The notes beneath the pieces were generated by a model that was not told the DNA's origin, made no database searches, and saw only the letters and a program-made list of their open reading frames with translations. The translations under genes and the position numbers were made by a program. 64,000 bases of DNA from CAWGMT01 sp963823675 (GTDB lineage Bacteria; Planctomycetota; Planctomycetia; Isosphaerales; Isosphaeraceae), in NCBI GenBank assembly GCA_963823675.1, contig CAWGMT010000016.1:62001-126000 (forward strand). Reading direction: 5' to 3'. Every line of letters begins with the position of its first letter. Position 1 is the first letter of the stretch. Shown here in pieces: positions 16,599-26,025 of this stretch.

Positions 16599-17291
16599 AT
16601 GCAACCATTCATCAAGCATCGGGGCCGGCTGGCTGTTCTGGACTGGAGCGACGTGAACACCGATCTGATCATCCCGGCCCGCTACCTCAAGCGGGTCGAG
16701 CGGGTGGGCTTCGGGCCCCTGCTCTTTGCCGACAAGCGGTACGAGCCGGGCGGCGCCCCCGAGCCCGATCAGCCCGAACGGCATGGCGCGATCCTGGCTG
16801 ATTTCCCGCTCAACGACCCGGCGGTGCAGGGCGCCACCGTACTCGTCGTGGGCCACAACTTCGGCTGCGGCTCCAGCCGCGAACACGCCGTCTGGGCTGT
16901 GATGCAGGCCGGCTACCGGGCCGTTATCGCTCCGGGAAAGGGAGAAGGTTTCGCGGACATCTTCGAAACCAACGCGCTCAACAACGGGCTTCTGGTCATC
17001 GAGCTGGATGGACGGGACTGGCAGACCCTTGCTGAGGCCGGCCGAGCCGAGTCGGGAAAAGCGGAAGTAACGATCGATCTCGTGGCGCAAACCGTAACGC
17101 TTCACCATCCATCCAATGCACCGGGTCTGGGAGCAGAGCCGCAGTTTCGCTTTGAGGTCCCCGAATCCCACCGCCAGCGTTTGCTCGAGGGGCTGGATGC
17201 CATCGCCGAGACCCTCCTCTGCGACTCCGCCATCCGCCGTCACGAAAGCCAGCTTCCCGACTGGATCATCCCTCGACCGATCCCCGGATAG
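16599..17291 (+). CDS. leuD: 3-isopropylmalate dehydratase small subunit
   Basis: 230 residues, the size of LeuD. It supplies the swivel domain of the LeuCD complex. Signatures are VLDWSDVNTDLIIPARYLKR near the start and VGHNFGCGSSREHAVWA (about residues 85-102), the substrate-recognition loop. Also seen are GFADIFETNALNNGLL and the C-terminal QRLLEGLDAIAETL helix. The ATG follows the AAAGGAC heptamer array, whose nearest GGA is 5 bases away. Probably expressed from the leuC transcript or from an internal promoter in the repeat block. Confidence 0.96.
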   Translation: MQPFIKHRGRLAVLDWSDVNTDLIIPARYLKRVERVGFGPLLFADKRYEPGGAPEPDQPERHGAILADFPLNDPAVQGATVLVVGHNFGCGSSREHAVWAVMQAGYRAVIAPGKGEGFADIFETNALNNGLLVIELDGRDWQTLAEAGRAESGKAEVTIDLVAQTVTLHHPSNAPGLGAEPQFRFEVPESHRQRLLEGLDAIAETLLCDSAIRRHESQLPDWIIPRPIPG

Positions 17292-17320
17292 CCAACGGGT
17301 TCATGCCATTTGGAGGGTAC

Positions 17321-17361
17321 GTGCAACCCACCGCAAACCGTGTGCGGCCGGTGGCTTGCAC
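17321..17361 (+). terminator. Long hairpin after leuD
   Basis: GTGCAACCCACCG (17321-17333) pairs with CGGTGGCTTGCAC (17349-17361) at 12 of 13 positions, with a 15-base loop. There is no T-tract, so it could be a factor-dependent terminator or RNA-stabilising stem. It separates leuD from the promoter of the sulfate genes. Confidence 0.45.
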
Positions 17362-17392
17362 CCACGCGACAACTGATCGATGCTTTCTAATG

Positions 17393-17421
17393 TTGACTTT
17401 GATCACTAAGATAGGTAAGAT
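17393..17421 (+). promoter_or_regulatory. Promoter candidate for the cysH-rrf2-sat genes
   Basis: TTGACT (17393-17398), a 17-base spacer and TAAGAT (17416-17421) lie 58 bases before the cysH start. The spacer holds ATCACTAAGATAGGT, a plausible site for the Rrf2 regulator encoded two genes downstream. That regulator assignment is inference only. Confidence 0.5.
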
Positions 17422-17478
17422 TCTCCCCGAACGGAGTTGAAGCGCGAGAGAATTGGTGTTCGTGGAGTCCGCAGTGCG

Positions 17479-18198
17479 ATGTCTACGGTCACGGGTGCGA
17501 CGCTAGAAGACTTGAGCAGGGCGAATGAGCTTCTGATGGGGGCGACGCCGCGTGAGGTTTTGGAGTGGGCGGTCGAGCGATACTTTCCGCGGCTGACGAT
17601 GGCGACTGCGTTTGGGGCCGAGGGCTGCGTGCTGATTCACCTCCTGGCCGAGATTGAGCCGAGGGTACGGGTATTCAACCTGGATACGGGCTACCAGTTT
17701 GCCGAGACTCTGGAGCTGCGGGACCGGATTCGAGCGCGGTACGGGATCGAGGTGGAGTTGATCGGGGCGGAAACCAGCGTGGCGCAGTATGAAGAGCGGC
17801 ATGGTGGGCCACTGTACGTGTCCAATCCCGACCAGTGCTGCTATGATCGAAAGATCGTGCCGTTGCGGCGAGCCCTGGTCGGTCACGATGCGTGGATCAC
17901 GGCGATTCGCGCCGACCAGTCGGCGCATCGGGCCAGTGCGCAGGTCGTGGGAAGCGATCCCAAGTTCGGCCTGGTGAAGATCAACCCGCTTCTGACGTGG
18001 ACGCGCCGAGACGTCTGGGCGTTCGTCGCGACTCATGGAGTGCCGTATAACCCGCTGCACGACGAGGGATTTGCATCGATCGGCTGCTGGCCGTGCACGC
18101 GGCCGGTGGGGGCGGCCGAGGATGAGCGCGCGGGCCGGTGGGCCGGGCAGGCCAAGACGGAATGCGGGCTGCACTCACTCGACAGTAGTCAACTTTGA
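17479..18198 (+). CDS. cysH: Adenylylsulfate (APS) reductase, assimilatory, [4Fe-4S]-type
   Basis: 239 residues from ATG 17479, chosen because the family begins here; an upstream ATG at 17437 adds 14 unrelated residues. Reduces activated sulfate to sulfite with thioredoxin. Signatures are the PP-loop-type ATAFGAEGCVLIHLL, FNLDTGYQFAET, the Cys pair in CCYDRKIVPLRRAL, the second cluster pair in GCWPCTRPV, and the C-terminal KTECGLH catalytic Cys. The Cys-Cys plus C-x-x-C set marks the iron-sulfur APS reductase group rather than cluster-free PAPS reductases. It is the first gene of a tight set with the Rrf2 regulator (1-base gap) and sat-cysC. Confidence 0.93.
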   Translation: MSTVTGATLEDLSRANELLMGATPREVLEWAVERYFPRLTMATAFGAEGCVLIHLLAEIEPRVRVFNLDTGYQFAETLELRDRIRARYGIEVELIGAETSVAQYEERHGGPLYVSNPDQCCYDRKIVPLRRALVGHDAWITAIRADQSAHRASAQVVGSDPKFGLVKINPLLTWTRRDVWAFVATHGVPYNPLHDEGFASIGCWPCTRPVGAAEDERAGRWAGQAKTECGLHSLDSSQL

Positions 18199-18199
18199 C

Positions 18200-18619
18200 A
18201 TGAAGGTCTCTGCAAAAGCCGAATATGCGTGTCTCGCCGTTCTCGCCCTGGCGCGCCAGGGCCCGGAGGCGCCACCCCTGCGCATTCGGGAAATCTCCGG
18301 GGAATACAGCATTCCGGAGCGGTACCTGGTGCAGATCCTGCTTCAGTTGAAGGGTGCTGGGCTGGTGGCCAGCACTCGAGGCGCGCTGGGCGGCTATCGA
18401 CTGGCCCGGCCCGCGGCGAGCATTTCACTGAGCGAGATCCTCGACGTGATCGACGGTCCCGACACCACGGCTGTGGTTGGTGCAGGTGCCAGGCGGCCGA
18501 CGGCGCCGGTGCTCGCCTCGGTCTGGGAAAATGTCAGGGCCGCCGAGCACGCGGTACTCGACCGCACCACGATCGCCCAGCTCGCGGCGGAGTGCTCTCC
18601 CCATGAATGGATCATCTGA
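18200..18619 (+). CDS. Rrf2-family transcriptional regulator
   Basis: 139 residues from ATG 18200, one base after the cysH stop. The MKVSAKAEYACLAVLALA start and winged helix (IREISGEYSIPERYLVQIL, then LKGAGLVASTRGALGGYRLA) are diagnostic of Rrf2. The linker has no Cys in the region where IscR or NsrR bind an iron-sulfur cluster, so it resembles the CymR group that senses sulfur status through a partner. Its position inside the sulfate-assimilation genes suggests it controls them, possibly at the promoter before cysH. Confidence 0.9.
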   Translation: MKVSAKAEYACLAVLALARQGPEAPPLRIREISGEYSIPERYLVQILLQLKGAGLVASTRGALGGYRLARPAASISLSEILDVIDGPDTTAVVGAGARRPTAPVLASVWENVRAAEHAVLDRTTIAQLAAECSPHEWII

Positions 18620-18690
18620 CTTGAAAGGGAGAGCCATCGGATCGCGATCGACAATGTTGAGTTCAACTGAAACCCGAAAGGAGTGAGGCC

Positions 18691-20464
18691 ATTTCTACCT
18701 CGAAACCCGCGGCCGCGGTACCTGCCCCGGGCTCATCAGCCCGTTCGGCGGTGCTCTGGTCAACTTGATCGTCGGCGAGGATCGAGCCGCCGAGATGAAG
18801 GCGACCGCCAAGGACGTCGCCAGCCTGACGCTGGACGAGCGAGGGTCTGTGCGACCTCGAGCTGCTGGCCGTCGGCGGCTTCTCGCCGCTGCGAGACGTT
18901 CATGGGAAAGGCCGACTATGACCGGGTCGTCGCCGAGATGCGGCTGGCCGATGGCACGCTCTGGCCGCTGCCCGTGACCCTGCCGGTCACGCCCGGCGAC
19001 GGGGTCGCCGAGGGCAAGCCGCTGGCCCTTCGCGACGTCTACGGCAACCTGCTGGCATTTCTCCACGTCGAGGAGATCTACCTCGCCGACAAGGAGCGAG
19101 GAAGCCGCGCCGCGCCTACGGCTCGCTCGACCCGACCGCACCCTTCGGTCGCCTATCTCAACCGGCAGCCGGGCCATTATGCCTCGGGCCGGCTCGAGGT
19201 GATCCGCGTGCCGCCGCACTACGACTTCGTCGAGCTCCGCCGCACGCCGGCCGAGCTGCGCCAGCACTTCCAGTCGCCTGGGCTGGAGCCGGATCGTCGC
19301 CTTCCAGACCCGCAATCCGCTGCACCGGGCCCACGAAGAGCTGACCAAGCGGGCCGCCGAGCAGATCGGCGGCGGCCTGTTGATTCACCCGGTCGTCGGC
19401 GTCACCAAGCCGGGCGACGTGGACCACTTCACCCGGGTCCGCTGCTATCGCGCCCTGGTCGACAACTACTACGAGCCGGGCACCGTGGTGCTCAGCCTGC
19501 TGCCCCTGGCCATGCGCATGGCCGGCCCGCGCGAGGTGCTTGCTGCACGCGATCATCCGCCGCAACTACGGCTGCACCCACTTCATCGTCGGCCGCGACC
19601 ACGCCGGGCCGGGCAACGACTCGACCGGCAAGCCGTTCTACTCTCCCTACGCCGCCCAGGAGTCGATGGGCCAGTACCAGGACGAGATCGGCATGGAGAT
19701 GGTCGACTTCAAGCAGATGGTCTTCCTGCCCGACGAGAACCGCTACTGCCCGGTCGACGAAGTCCCGCCCGGCGCCAAGACGGCCGACATCTCCGGCACC
19801 GAGGTCCGCGACAAGTACCTGGCCAAGGGCTTCCAGCTTCCCGAGTGGTTCAGCCGGCCGGCCGTGGCCGAGATCCTGAGCGAGACCAATCCGCCCAGGT
19901 TCCGCCAGGGCCTGACCATCTGGTTCACCGGGCTTGTCGGGCTCGGGCAAGAGCACCATCGCCCACGCCTTGATCGAGCGGCTGGCCGAGTTCGGCCGCA
20001 ACTGCTCGCTCCTGGACGGCGACGAGATCCGCACCCACCTTTCCAAGGGCCTGGGCTTCAGCAAGGAAGACCGCGACACCAACATCCGCCGCGTCGGCTA
20101 TGTCGCCGGCCTGATCGCCCAGCACGGCGGGACCACGCTCTGCTCGGTGATCAGCCCGTATCGCGCCATCCGCGACGAGGCCCGCAAGATGTCGAAGGGC
20201 AACTTCGTCGAGGTCTATTGCTCGACCCCGATCGAAGTCTGCGAACAGCGCGACGTCAAGGGGATGTACTCCAAGGCCCGCGCCGCGGTCGCCAGCGGCA
20301 AGCCGATGGGCTTCACCGGCGTCGACGACCCCTACGAGCCGCCCCTGAACCCCGAGGTCACGCTCGACACCGGCAGGCTCTCGGTCCAGCAGTGCGTCGA
20401 CCGCATCATCGACAAGCTGCTCGAGCTGGGCTACATCCTGCCCCACGGGCATATCGTCGAATAA
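18691..20464 (+). pseudogene. Bifunctional ATP sulfurylase/APS kinase, heavily frameshifted
   Basis: Conserved pieces are spread over all three plus frames: LISPFGGALVNLIVGEDRAA, FMGKADYDRVVAEMRLADG, AFQTRNPLHRAHEELTKRA (the Q-x-R-N-P-x-H-x-x-H site of ATP sulfurylase), GRDHAGPGND, then the APS-kinase P-loop SGSGKST, DGDEIRTHLSKGLGFSKEDR and the end at 20464. About seven single-base shifts are needed (near 18725, 18890, 19105, 19140, 19275, 19537 and 19936), yet few residues look altered, which points to sequence errors. The fused sat-kinase layout makes APS and PAPS from sulfate. AAAGGAG stands 7 bases before ATT at 18691, so the start is either a rare ATT or a misread ATG. Confidence 0.85.
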
Positions 20465-20540
20465 AGCCGCGTTCAGGCGCCTCCCCCGATCGATCCCAAC
20501 CAGCCCGGTCGTTCTGTACCGCGGCGAATGTTACGCGGAA

Positions 20541-21197
20541 ATGGGCAAATTCGACGCGGCAATCTCCGACTTCACGACGGCGATCAAACGATGGGGGGAT
20601 CACCCCATAACTTTTCTACATCGTGCGGCAGCGTATTGCGACCAAGGAAATCTCGACCTTGCCTTGGCAGATCTCGATCAGACCGTCCGGCTTCGCCCGA
20701 ACGACGTCGAGTCCTACGTCGAACGTTCGGCCTTGTTGATCGAGATGAAGCAGAACGACCGAGCCGTCAAGGACGCAAACCGTATCGTGGAGCTTTGGCC
20801 GATGGATCCCATGGCCTATGACTACCGCGCGTTTGTGGTATGTCTGACGTCACCGGATTGGAACCGAGCCTTGTCCGATCTGGACCGTGCGATCAAGCTC
20901 GAACCGAGGTACTTTCTTTCCTATGGCTTCCGCGGCTTCCTCGACTTCAAGACCAAGAAGTACGTCCGCGCCGTGGCCGATCTCACGATGTGCGGATTGA
21001 CGCTGAATCAATGCGACTTCGAACTTTGTTGGTGGATGAATACATATACATCTCGATTCGGAATCGGCATTCACTGGAAGCTGAAGGACAATTCGGTGCA
21101 GCCGAAATCCCGGATGCTGGCCTCAGATACAGGACGCGACTCCATCGAGCGGGGTGTACAGCGCCTGTTGGCCGCGGCATGGTGGTCTTCGAGTTAG
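20541..21197 (+). CDS. TPR-repeat protein, possibly 5'-truncated
   Basis: 218 residues with four or so tetratricopeptide repeats (FDAAISDFTTAIKRW, LDLALADLDQTVRLRP, NDRAVKDANRIVELWP, WNRALSDLDRAIKLEP). The frame is open upstream and already reads VVLYRGECYAEMGKF, the first helix of a repeat, before the first ATG. The native protein therefore probably starts earlier or has lost its front. The last 50 residues are not TPR-like. Ends just before the convergent CRTAC1-like gene. A protein-interaction role is likely; the partner is unknown. Confidence 0.65.
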   Translation: MGKFDAAISDFTTAIKRWGDHPITFLHRAAAYCDQGNLDLALADLDQTVRLRPNDVESYVERSALLIEMKQNDRAVKDANRIVELWPMDPMAYDYRAFVVCLTSPDWNRALSDLDRAIKLEPRYFLSYGFRGFLDFKTKKYVRAVADLTMCGLTLNQCDFELCWWMNTYTSRFGIGIHWKLKDNSVQPKSRMLASDTGRDSIERGVQRLLAAAWWSSS

Positions 21198-21212
21198 ACG
21201 CTTTCTTGCAGC

Positions 21213-24200
21213 CTACCGATTCGGGAAACTCCGCAGCGAAACGGGTATTGACGCCCCCTCGCGCAGCCGATAGCAGCGGTCGCGCTCGACCGGGCCGTAG
21301 CGATCGACCTGTCCCGAGGGCCAGCGGACCTCGACCTGCTCGATGCGGTCGCCACCGAGACCGAAGTGGATGCGCGGGCCTGATGCCGACTGGAAGCTTC
21401 CGCCGCCATAGCGCCAGGCGCGGCGGCGGCGGCCGGCGGCCGTGATTGTGACGACCGCGCCGATCGCGTCGCGATTGGACCGGGTGCCTTCCAGCTCGAA
21501 CGAGACTGCATGACCGGCTTTCGTCTGGTTGTGGAAATAGCCCAGGGGGCTCTGTTGCGGCAGCAGCACGACGTCGATCCGGCCATCATTGTCGAGATCG
21601 CCCACGGCGAGGCCGCGGGCGACTCGCGGAACGGTCCACGGTTCTCCGGCCGCTGCCGTCACGTCGTTCAGGCGGCCGTCCGTGCCCCCCAAGAAGAGCG
21701 ACGCCGGCATCTGGTAGGGATAGTCGGGGCGATCGTCGTTGACATGGCCGTTGGCCGTCGCCAGGTCGAGACGGCCGTCATTGTTGGCGTCCAGGAGCAC
21801 GATCCCGAATCCGAGCAAGAAGCGGCTGGGAGCAGCCAGGCCGATCGCGGTGGTCTGGTCGGCAAATGCGCACGAGCCGAGGTTGCGAAAAAAGGTCGTG
21901 GATTCGCCGTAGAAATTGGTGACGAAGAGGTCGGGCAGGCCGTCGCCGTCGAGGTCGCCGCAAGCGGTTCCCATCCCGGCCTGAAAGGCACCGTCGGCGT
22001 TGCAGGCGACACCGCTGGCAACGCCCGCTTCCTCAAACTTCATGCCGCCCAGGTTGTGCCAGAGATAGTTGGCCGTCGTGTCGTTGGCGACGAAGAGGTC
22101 AACCCGGCCGTCCTCGTCAAGATCGGCCGCCACGACGCCCAGGCCGCGCCCATTGGCATCGACGATGCCCGCTTCCTTCGTGACGTCAACAAATCGACCG
22201 CCATCATTACGGAAGAGGTGATCCGAGCGCGCGGCAAAGGGGCGGGGAGTGCAATAGTTGTACTGCTGTTCGGGCTCGACCCGTTCATTGGCCGCGGCAA
22301 ACGTTTTGCGAGGACAGAGGGTCGGATGGTCTGCGTCCCAGACGAGGTAGTGACAGACGTAGAGGTCGAGATCGCCGTCGTTGTCGAGGTCGGCAAAGGC
22401 GGCCGAGCTAGGCCAGTCGCGCTCGCCCCCGAGGCCCGCGCGATCGGTGATGTCCTCGAACGTCCCGTCGCCGCGGTTGCGATAGAGCGCGTAGGATCGC
22501 CACCGCGTGATGAACAGATCAGGATGTCCGTCATTGTCGATGTCGCCGACGGTCACTCCCAGGCCGAAGCCGCGCTTCAACCGGCTGATGCCGGACCGGT
22601 CGCTCGCGTCCTCGAAAGTGCCGTCGCCGCGATTCCGAAAGAGTCGATCGCCCGTGTTGGGGCGGTCGGCCCGGGGCGGGAAGGCGCCTCCTTGCACGAC
22701 ATAGATATCGAGCCAACCATCGCCGTCGTAATCAAGGAGACCAACCCCGCCAGCCGTCGTCTCGGGAATCTGGCGGAGATGCGAGCGGCCGTTGTCGAAG
22801 ACGAATCGAAGGCCGGCCGTTGCGGCAAGGTCGGCGAAACGTGGCAGCGCACCGCCAGGCGGCGGCTGCGTGGCTTGCGGGCGGTTCGATGCCGTTTTCA
22901 ATTCCAGATCGAGCTCCGAGAGGAGCTCGGCCAGCGTAACCTGGGCGCCTGCGGACGCTGGTTCCGGCTGATGGGCAAACCGAGAAACCGCTTGAGATGC
23001 CAGTTGGTCTCCAGGAGCAAAACGTGCGCGTAGCGACCACCAGCCTTGTGCCTCGAAGCGGCGGCCGAGTGATTCGGCCAGACCGGCGAGCTCGGCGAAA
23101 AGCTCCGGCCCGATCGTTCCGTCCAAGAGCAGCCGGTAACGGTCCTTGGCCGCGTCGAGCGCGGCCTTGCGGCGGCGGAGCGCCCGGCGCTCGCTCGTGC
23201 TGGCCGGTATCCCAGGCCAGCACCGCCAGCCGCTCGAGCGCCGCCGAATCGGGAACGATCGTGACCAGCCGGTCCAGCGCATCACGCTCGGCCCGGGTGT
23301 TGCCGATCCGGGAAGCCAGCCAGCCGCGCAGGTCGAGCCGTTCGCTCTCGGTGAGCTCTTCGGCGGGAACAAGAACCATGGCGCGGCGTGCCGCGGCCAG
23401 ATTGCCGGCGGCGCGCGCCCAGTCGAGCCGCGCTCGCCAGACGGCCGGATCACGCGGCCGCCGCTCTACGCAGCGGTCGAGCCAACGGAGGGCCTCCGCG
23501 AATCGGCCGGTTTGGGTCGCCAGGCTCGCCTGAGCCAGCCAGACGCGGTCGTCCAGAGGTGCCAGCCGCGAGGCCCGGTCAACCTCCCAGCGCACCTTCT
23601 CGAGCAGGGTCACGGCGTTATCGACCCGCCAGTGATCGCGGAGCTCCAGGACGGGATCGGCCGCCAAGCGGTAGCCGCGCTCGAGCAGGCGCCGCATCGC
23701 GCCGCGCCGTCCTTCCCAGAAGTAGAGCTCCGAAAGGGTGTGCCGGACTTCATCTCGGGAGGCTCCCGGCTCGCGCATCAAGCTCTCGAGCAGCTTCTCG
23801 GCGTCGCTGAACCGTCCGAGATCACCAACCAAAGTACCGGCGCGGGCCAATCCTGCCCGGACGAACCACGGCGAGTGCGATTCGACCCGTAACCACGCGG
23901 CAAGCGCGGCCTGGACGTTTCCGCCAGCGTGCTCGCAGACGCCTAGCCGGTAGACGACCTCCGGTTGTCCTGCCCAGGGCGACGGCAGGTGTAAGAGCGA
24001 CCGCTTGGCCTCCCGAAACCGGTCCGCATCCATGAGCCGCCTGACTCGCGACAGCTCGGATTCGAAGCGCCATGCCCAGAAGGCCCACCAGCCAACCCAG
24101 CTCAGCATCGCCACGATGGCCGTAATACCGACGATCCCCAGGCAACGCTGCTTGCTGGTATGGCCCCGCCGCGCAGACAAACCGACCGCCCGCGGAGCTA

Positions 24201-24255
24201 GGGCCGCGCTGACAACAGCCTCAAACTCTTTGGGCGCCGGCTTCACGGCTGGCAA
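21213..24255 (-). pseudogene. CRTAC1-like protein: TPR plus FG-GAP/VCBS and ASPIC-UnbV domains, one frameshift
   Basis: The N-terminal frame (from 24255) has a membrane anchor (GITAIVAMLSWVGWWAFWAW) and TPR-like helices to about 23200. Conservation then continues in another frame to 21213. The second part has at least seven Ca-binding FG-GAP/VCBS turns (DYDGDGWLDIYVV, DIDNDGHPDLFIT, DLDNDGDLDLYV, DLDEDGRVDLFV, DLDGDGLPDLFV, DANNDGRLDL, DLDNDGRIDVV), which build a propeller. It ends with an ASPIC/UnbV domain (WRYGGGSFQSASGPRIHFGLG). Joined it is about 1010 residues. Known family: periplasmic or surface proteins abundant in planctomycetes, function unclear. The shift is probably an indel error. 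Confidence 0.85.
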
Positions 24256-24302
24256 TTCTGCCTACAGAGGAACATGCGTTCCGGCTGCGTGGAATCTCGG
24301 AT

Positions 24303-24499
24303 CTATTTCTGTGCACCCTTGGATTTCCCGGACTTGATGTCCATTCCCTTGTTGGCGTCCTTCATCATGTCCGTGGTCTTCTTCACGAAGTCGGTATTCA
24401 CTTCCGCCGGCTGCGCGGCGCATTGGGCTGGTCCTCGCCGCAGCCTGAGAAAATGCACCCCAGGAACAGAGCGGCAATTGCTAGACTCAATCGACGCAT
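24303..24499 (-). pseudogene. Small lipoprotein with one frameshift
   Basis: ATG 24499 follows GAGGAG and gives MRRLSLAIAALFLGCIFSGC, a lipoprotein signal with Cys at the lipobox. The frame then hits a stop, while the next frame continues AEVNTDFVKKTTDMMKDANK and ends Lys-rich at 24303. One missing or extra base near 24420 explains it. Small lipoproteins of this kind commonly sit downstream of DUF1559 genes in planctomycetes. Joined length is about 65 residues. Confidence 0.6.
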
Positions 24500-24533
24500 G
24501 CAAATGTCTCCTCGCTGGTTTCACACAGGGATG

Positions 24534-24572
24534 AAAAACCCGCGCCCGCAGCCGGGGCGGAGCGGCGCGGGC
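24534..24572 (-). terminator. Intrinsic terminator of the DUF1559 gene
   Basis: On the minus strand CCCGCGCC (24571-24564) pairs with GGCGCGGG (24546-24539), followed by five T (24538-24534). It ends the DUF1559 transcript just before the lipoprotein gene. Confidence 0.8.
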
Positions 24573-24580
24573 CTCACTGA

Positions 24581-25708
24581 TCAATACGCATCGGCACTGA
24601 TGACTTCACCAACGTTCCGGCTGCCGAGCGCCCACCAAGTGTTGAGCGCGACCGAATTCTTGAGAAACTTCACCGAGCCGTCGCAGAAGGCAACGTTGAC
24701 TCCGCCGGGATGATTGCTGCTGGCCGAGAGGATGTCATTGTACCCGCCGGGAGGCCCGCCCCACGTATTTCCGGCGACGCACGACAGGGTATTCGGCGTA
24801 TTCCAGTGATTATAGGCGTTGAAGTGCAGAGTGCCCGCATGGCTGCCATTCCAGCATGCGCCCGCCCACTGCGTCGGATTGGTCGGTGCGGTCGTGCCCG
24901 GCAGGGTATTGCAGGTCTGGACGAACGACGTGGCCATGGGGTACCCGCCCGTACCGGGTGGGGGGTTCGGGCTGCCGGTGACGTCCGTGTTAAAACTGGT
25001 CTGGTACGAGACCCGAAGCGAGTTTTGCAACTGGCCCGGGTACACCGTGATGTAGCCGTTGAGACCGATCAGCGCCTCGCTGAACAGGGCCGTGTTGCTC
25101 GAGCCGTCGGTCAGCGACGCAAAGTCGACGGGACCGACGTTCTGAACGCCGTAGGGATAGACATTGCTGTTGCCCGGGTAGCCGCTCGGGTCGCCCAGGA
25201 AGGGCACGAACGGACCACTCCAGGGTGAGATGCACTCCGGCCCGCCGATGTTCGCGTGATAACTGATAAAAGTCGAAGCAATCCAGGGCCCGGCCTTGAT
25301 GGTCTCCGAAGGGCAAACATACGCCGGAATCTTGAGCGAGCTGACCGTCGAGATATTCGCCACGCCGAAGGCCCCGAACGAGTAGTTGGACGCGTTGTAG
25401 GGCCCGTTTTGCTCGATGAACGGCAGCAGGCCCGTCCCCCAGCCCAACGGCCATGGCCCCCCCGGCTCGCTGGGACCGTTGGGAGGAGTGCCGAAATTGG
25501 CAAAAAGTTGCGGGAACGAGCCGTTGGCCTGAATGTAGTTATGAGTGCCCAACGCCAACTGCTTGAGATTGTTGGTGCACTGAGCGCGGCGAGCAGCCTC
25601 GCGCACCGCCTGTACGGCCGGTAGCAAAAGTGCGATCAAGACCGCGATGATCGCAATGACGACCAGAAGCTCGATCAACGTAAACGCCCGAGCAGAACGG
25701 ATTCGCAC
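24581..25708 (-). CDS. DUF1559 protein with prepilin-type N-terminal methylation/cleavage motif
   Basis: 375 residues from a GTG at 25708 preceded by GAGAGGAGG. The N-terminus ARAFTLIELLVVIAIIAVLI is a type IV pilin-like (pseudopilin) signal cut before F, followed by LLPAVQAVREAARRAQCTNN, the DUF1559 hallmark. The C-terminus carries HPGGVNVAFCDGSVKFLKN, the H-x-G-x domain signature of planctomycete pseudopilin-like proteins. These are found in many copies per genome and are thought to be envelope proteins. It ends with a clear terminator. No ATG alternative is better placed. Confidence 0.95.
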   Translation of the reverse strand: MRIRSARAFTLIELLVVIAIIAVLIALLLPAVQAVREAARRAQCTNNLKQLALGTHNYIQANGSFPQLFANFGTPPNGPSEPGGPWPLGWGTGLLPFIEQNGPYNASNYSFGAFGVANISTVSSLKIPAYVCPSETIKAGPWIASTFISYHANIGGPECISPWSGPFVPFLGDPSGYPGNSNVYPYGVQNVGPVDFASLTDGSSNTALFSEALIGLNGYITVYPGQLQNSLRVSYQTSFNTDVTGSPNPPPGTGGYPMATSFVQTCNTLPGTTAPTNPTQWAGACWNGSHAGTLHFNAYNHWNTPNTLSCVAGNTWGGPPGGYNDILSASSNHPGGVNVAFCDGSVKFLKNSVALNTWWALGSRNVGEVISADAY

Positions 25709-26025
25709 GACCTACCTCCTCTCGAAGCCATGAAAGGACGCTGGAACGAAGGGCAACCCTCGAGATCAGAGGAAAGTGGACAAGTACCTCGCAAAAACGA
25801 GCTGGATGAGACCCGTCACAAAGGTGCTCAAACCTCGAGCTGCCGCCAGAGTTTGCTGCCTCAGAAATCGCTGCACTACCCGCTAAAATCAGCGCTTCTT
25901 CGCTGAATTCGGTCCTTGAAAAGCACGGCCCCCCCTTCGATTTTCCAGAATTTGAGAAATGCGTCGATGCAGTTCATTGAATCTAAACCCAGGTCGGTCG
26001 CTCTGCAAGCGCGTTCAGCAAGAGT
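25709..26025. other. Upstream region of the DUF1559 gene
   Basis: About 300 bases between mtnA (same strand, ends at 26026) and the DUF1559 start. A promoter is expected here but no strong -35/-10 pair was recognised. Confidence 0.35.

Noticed and set aside
21510..23033. 507-codon plus-strand ORF
   Set aside because: Antisense to the FG-GAP/VCBS repeat region, whose Asp-rich turns make a long mirror ORF.
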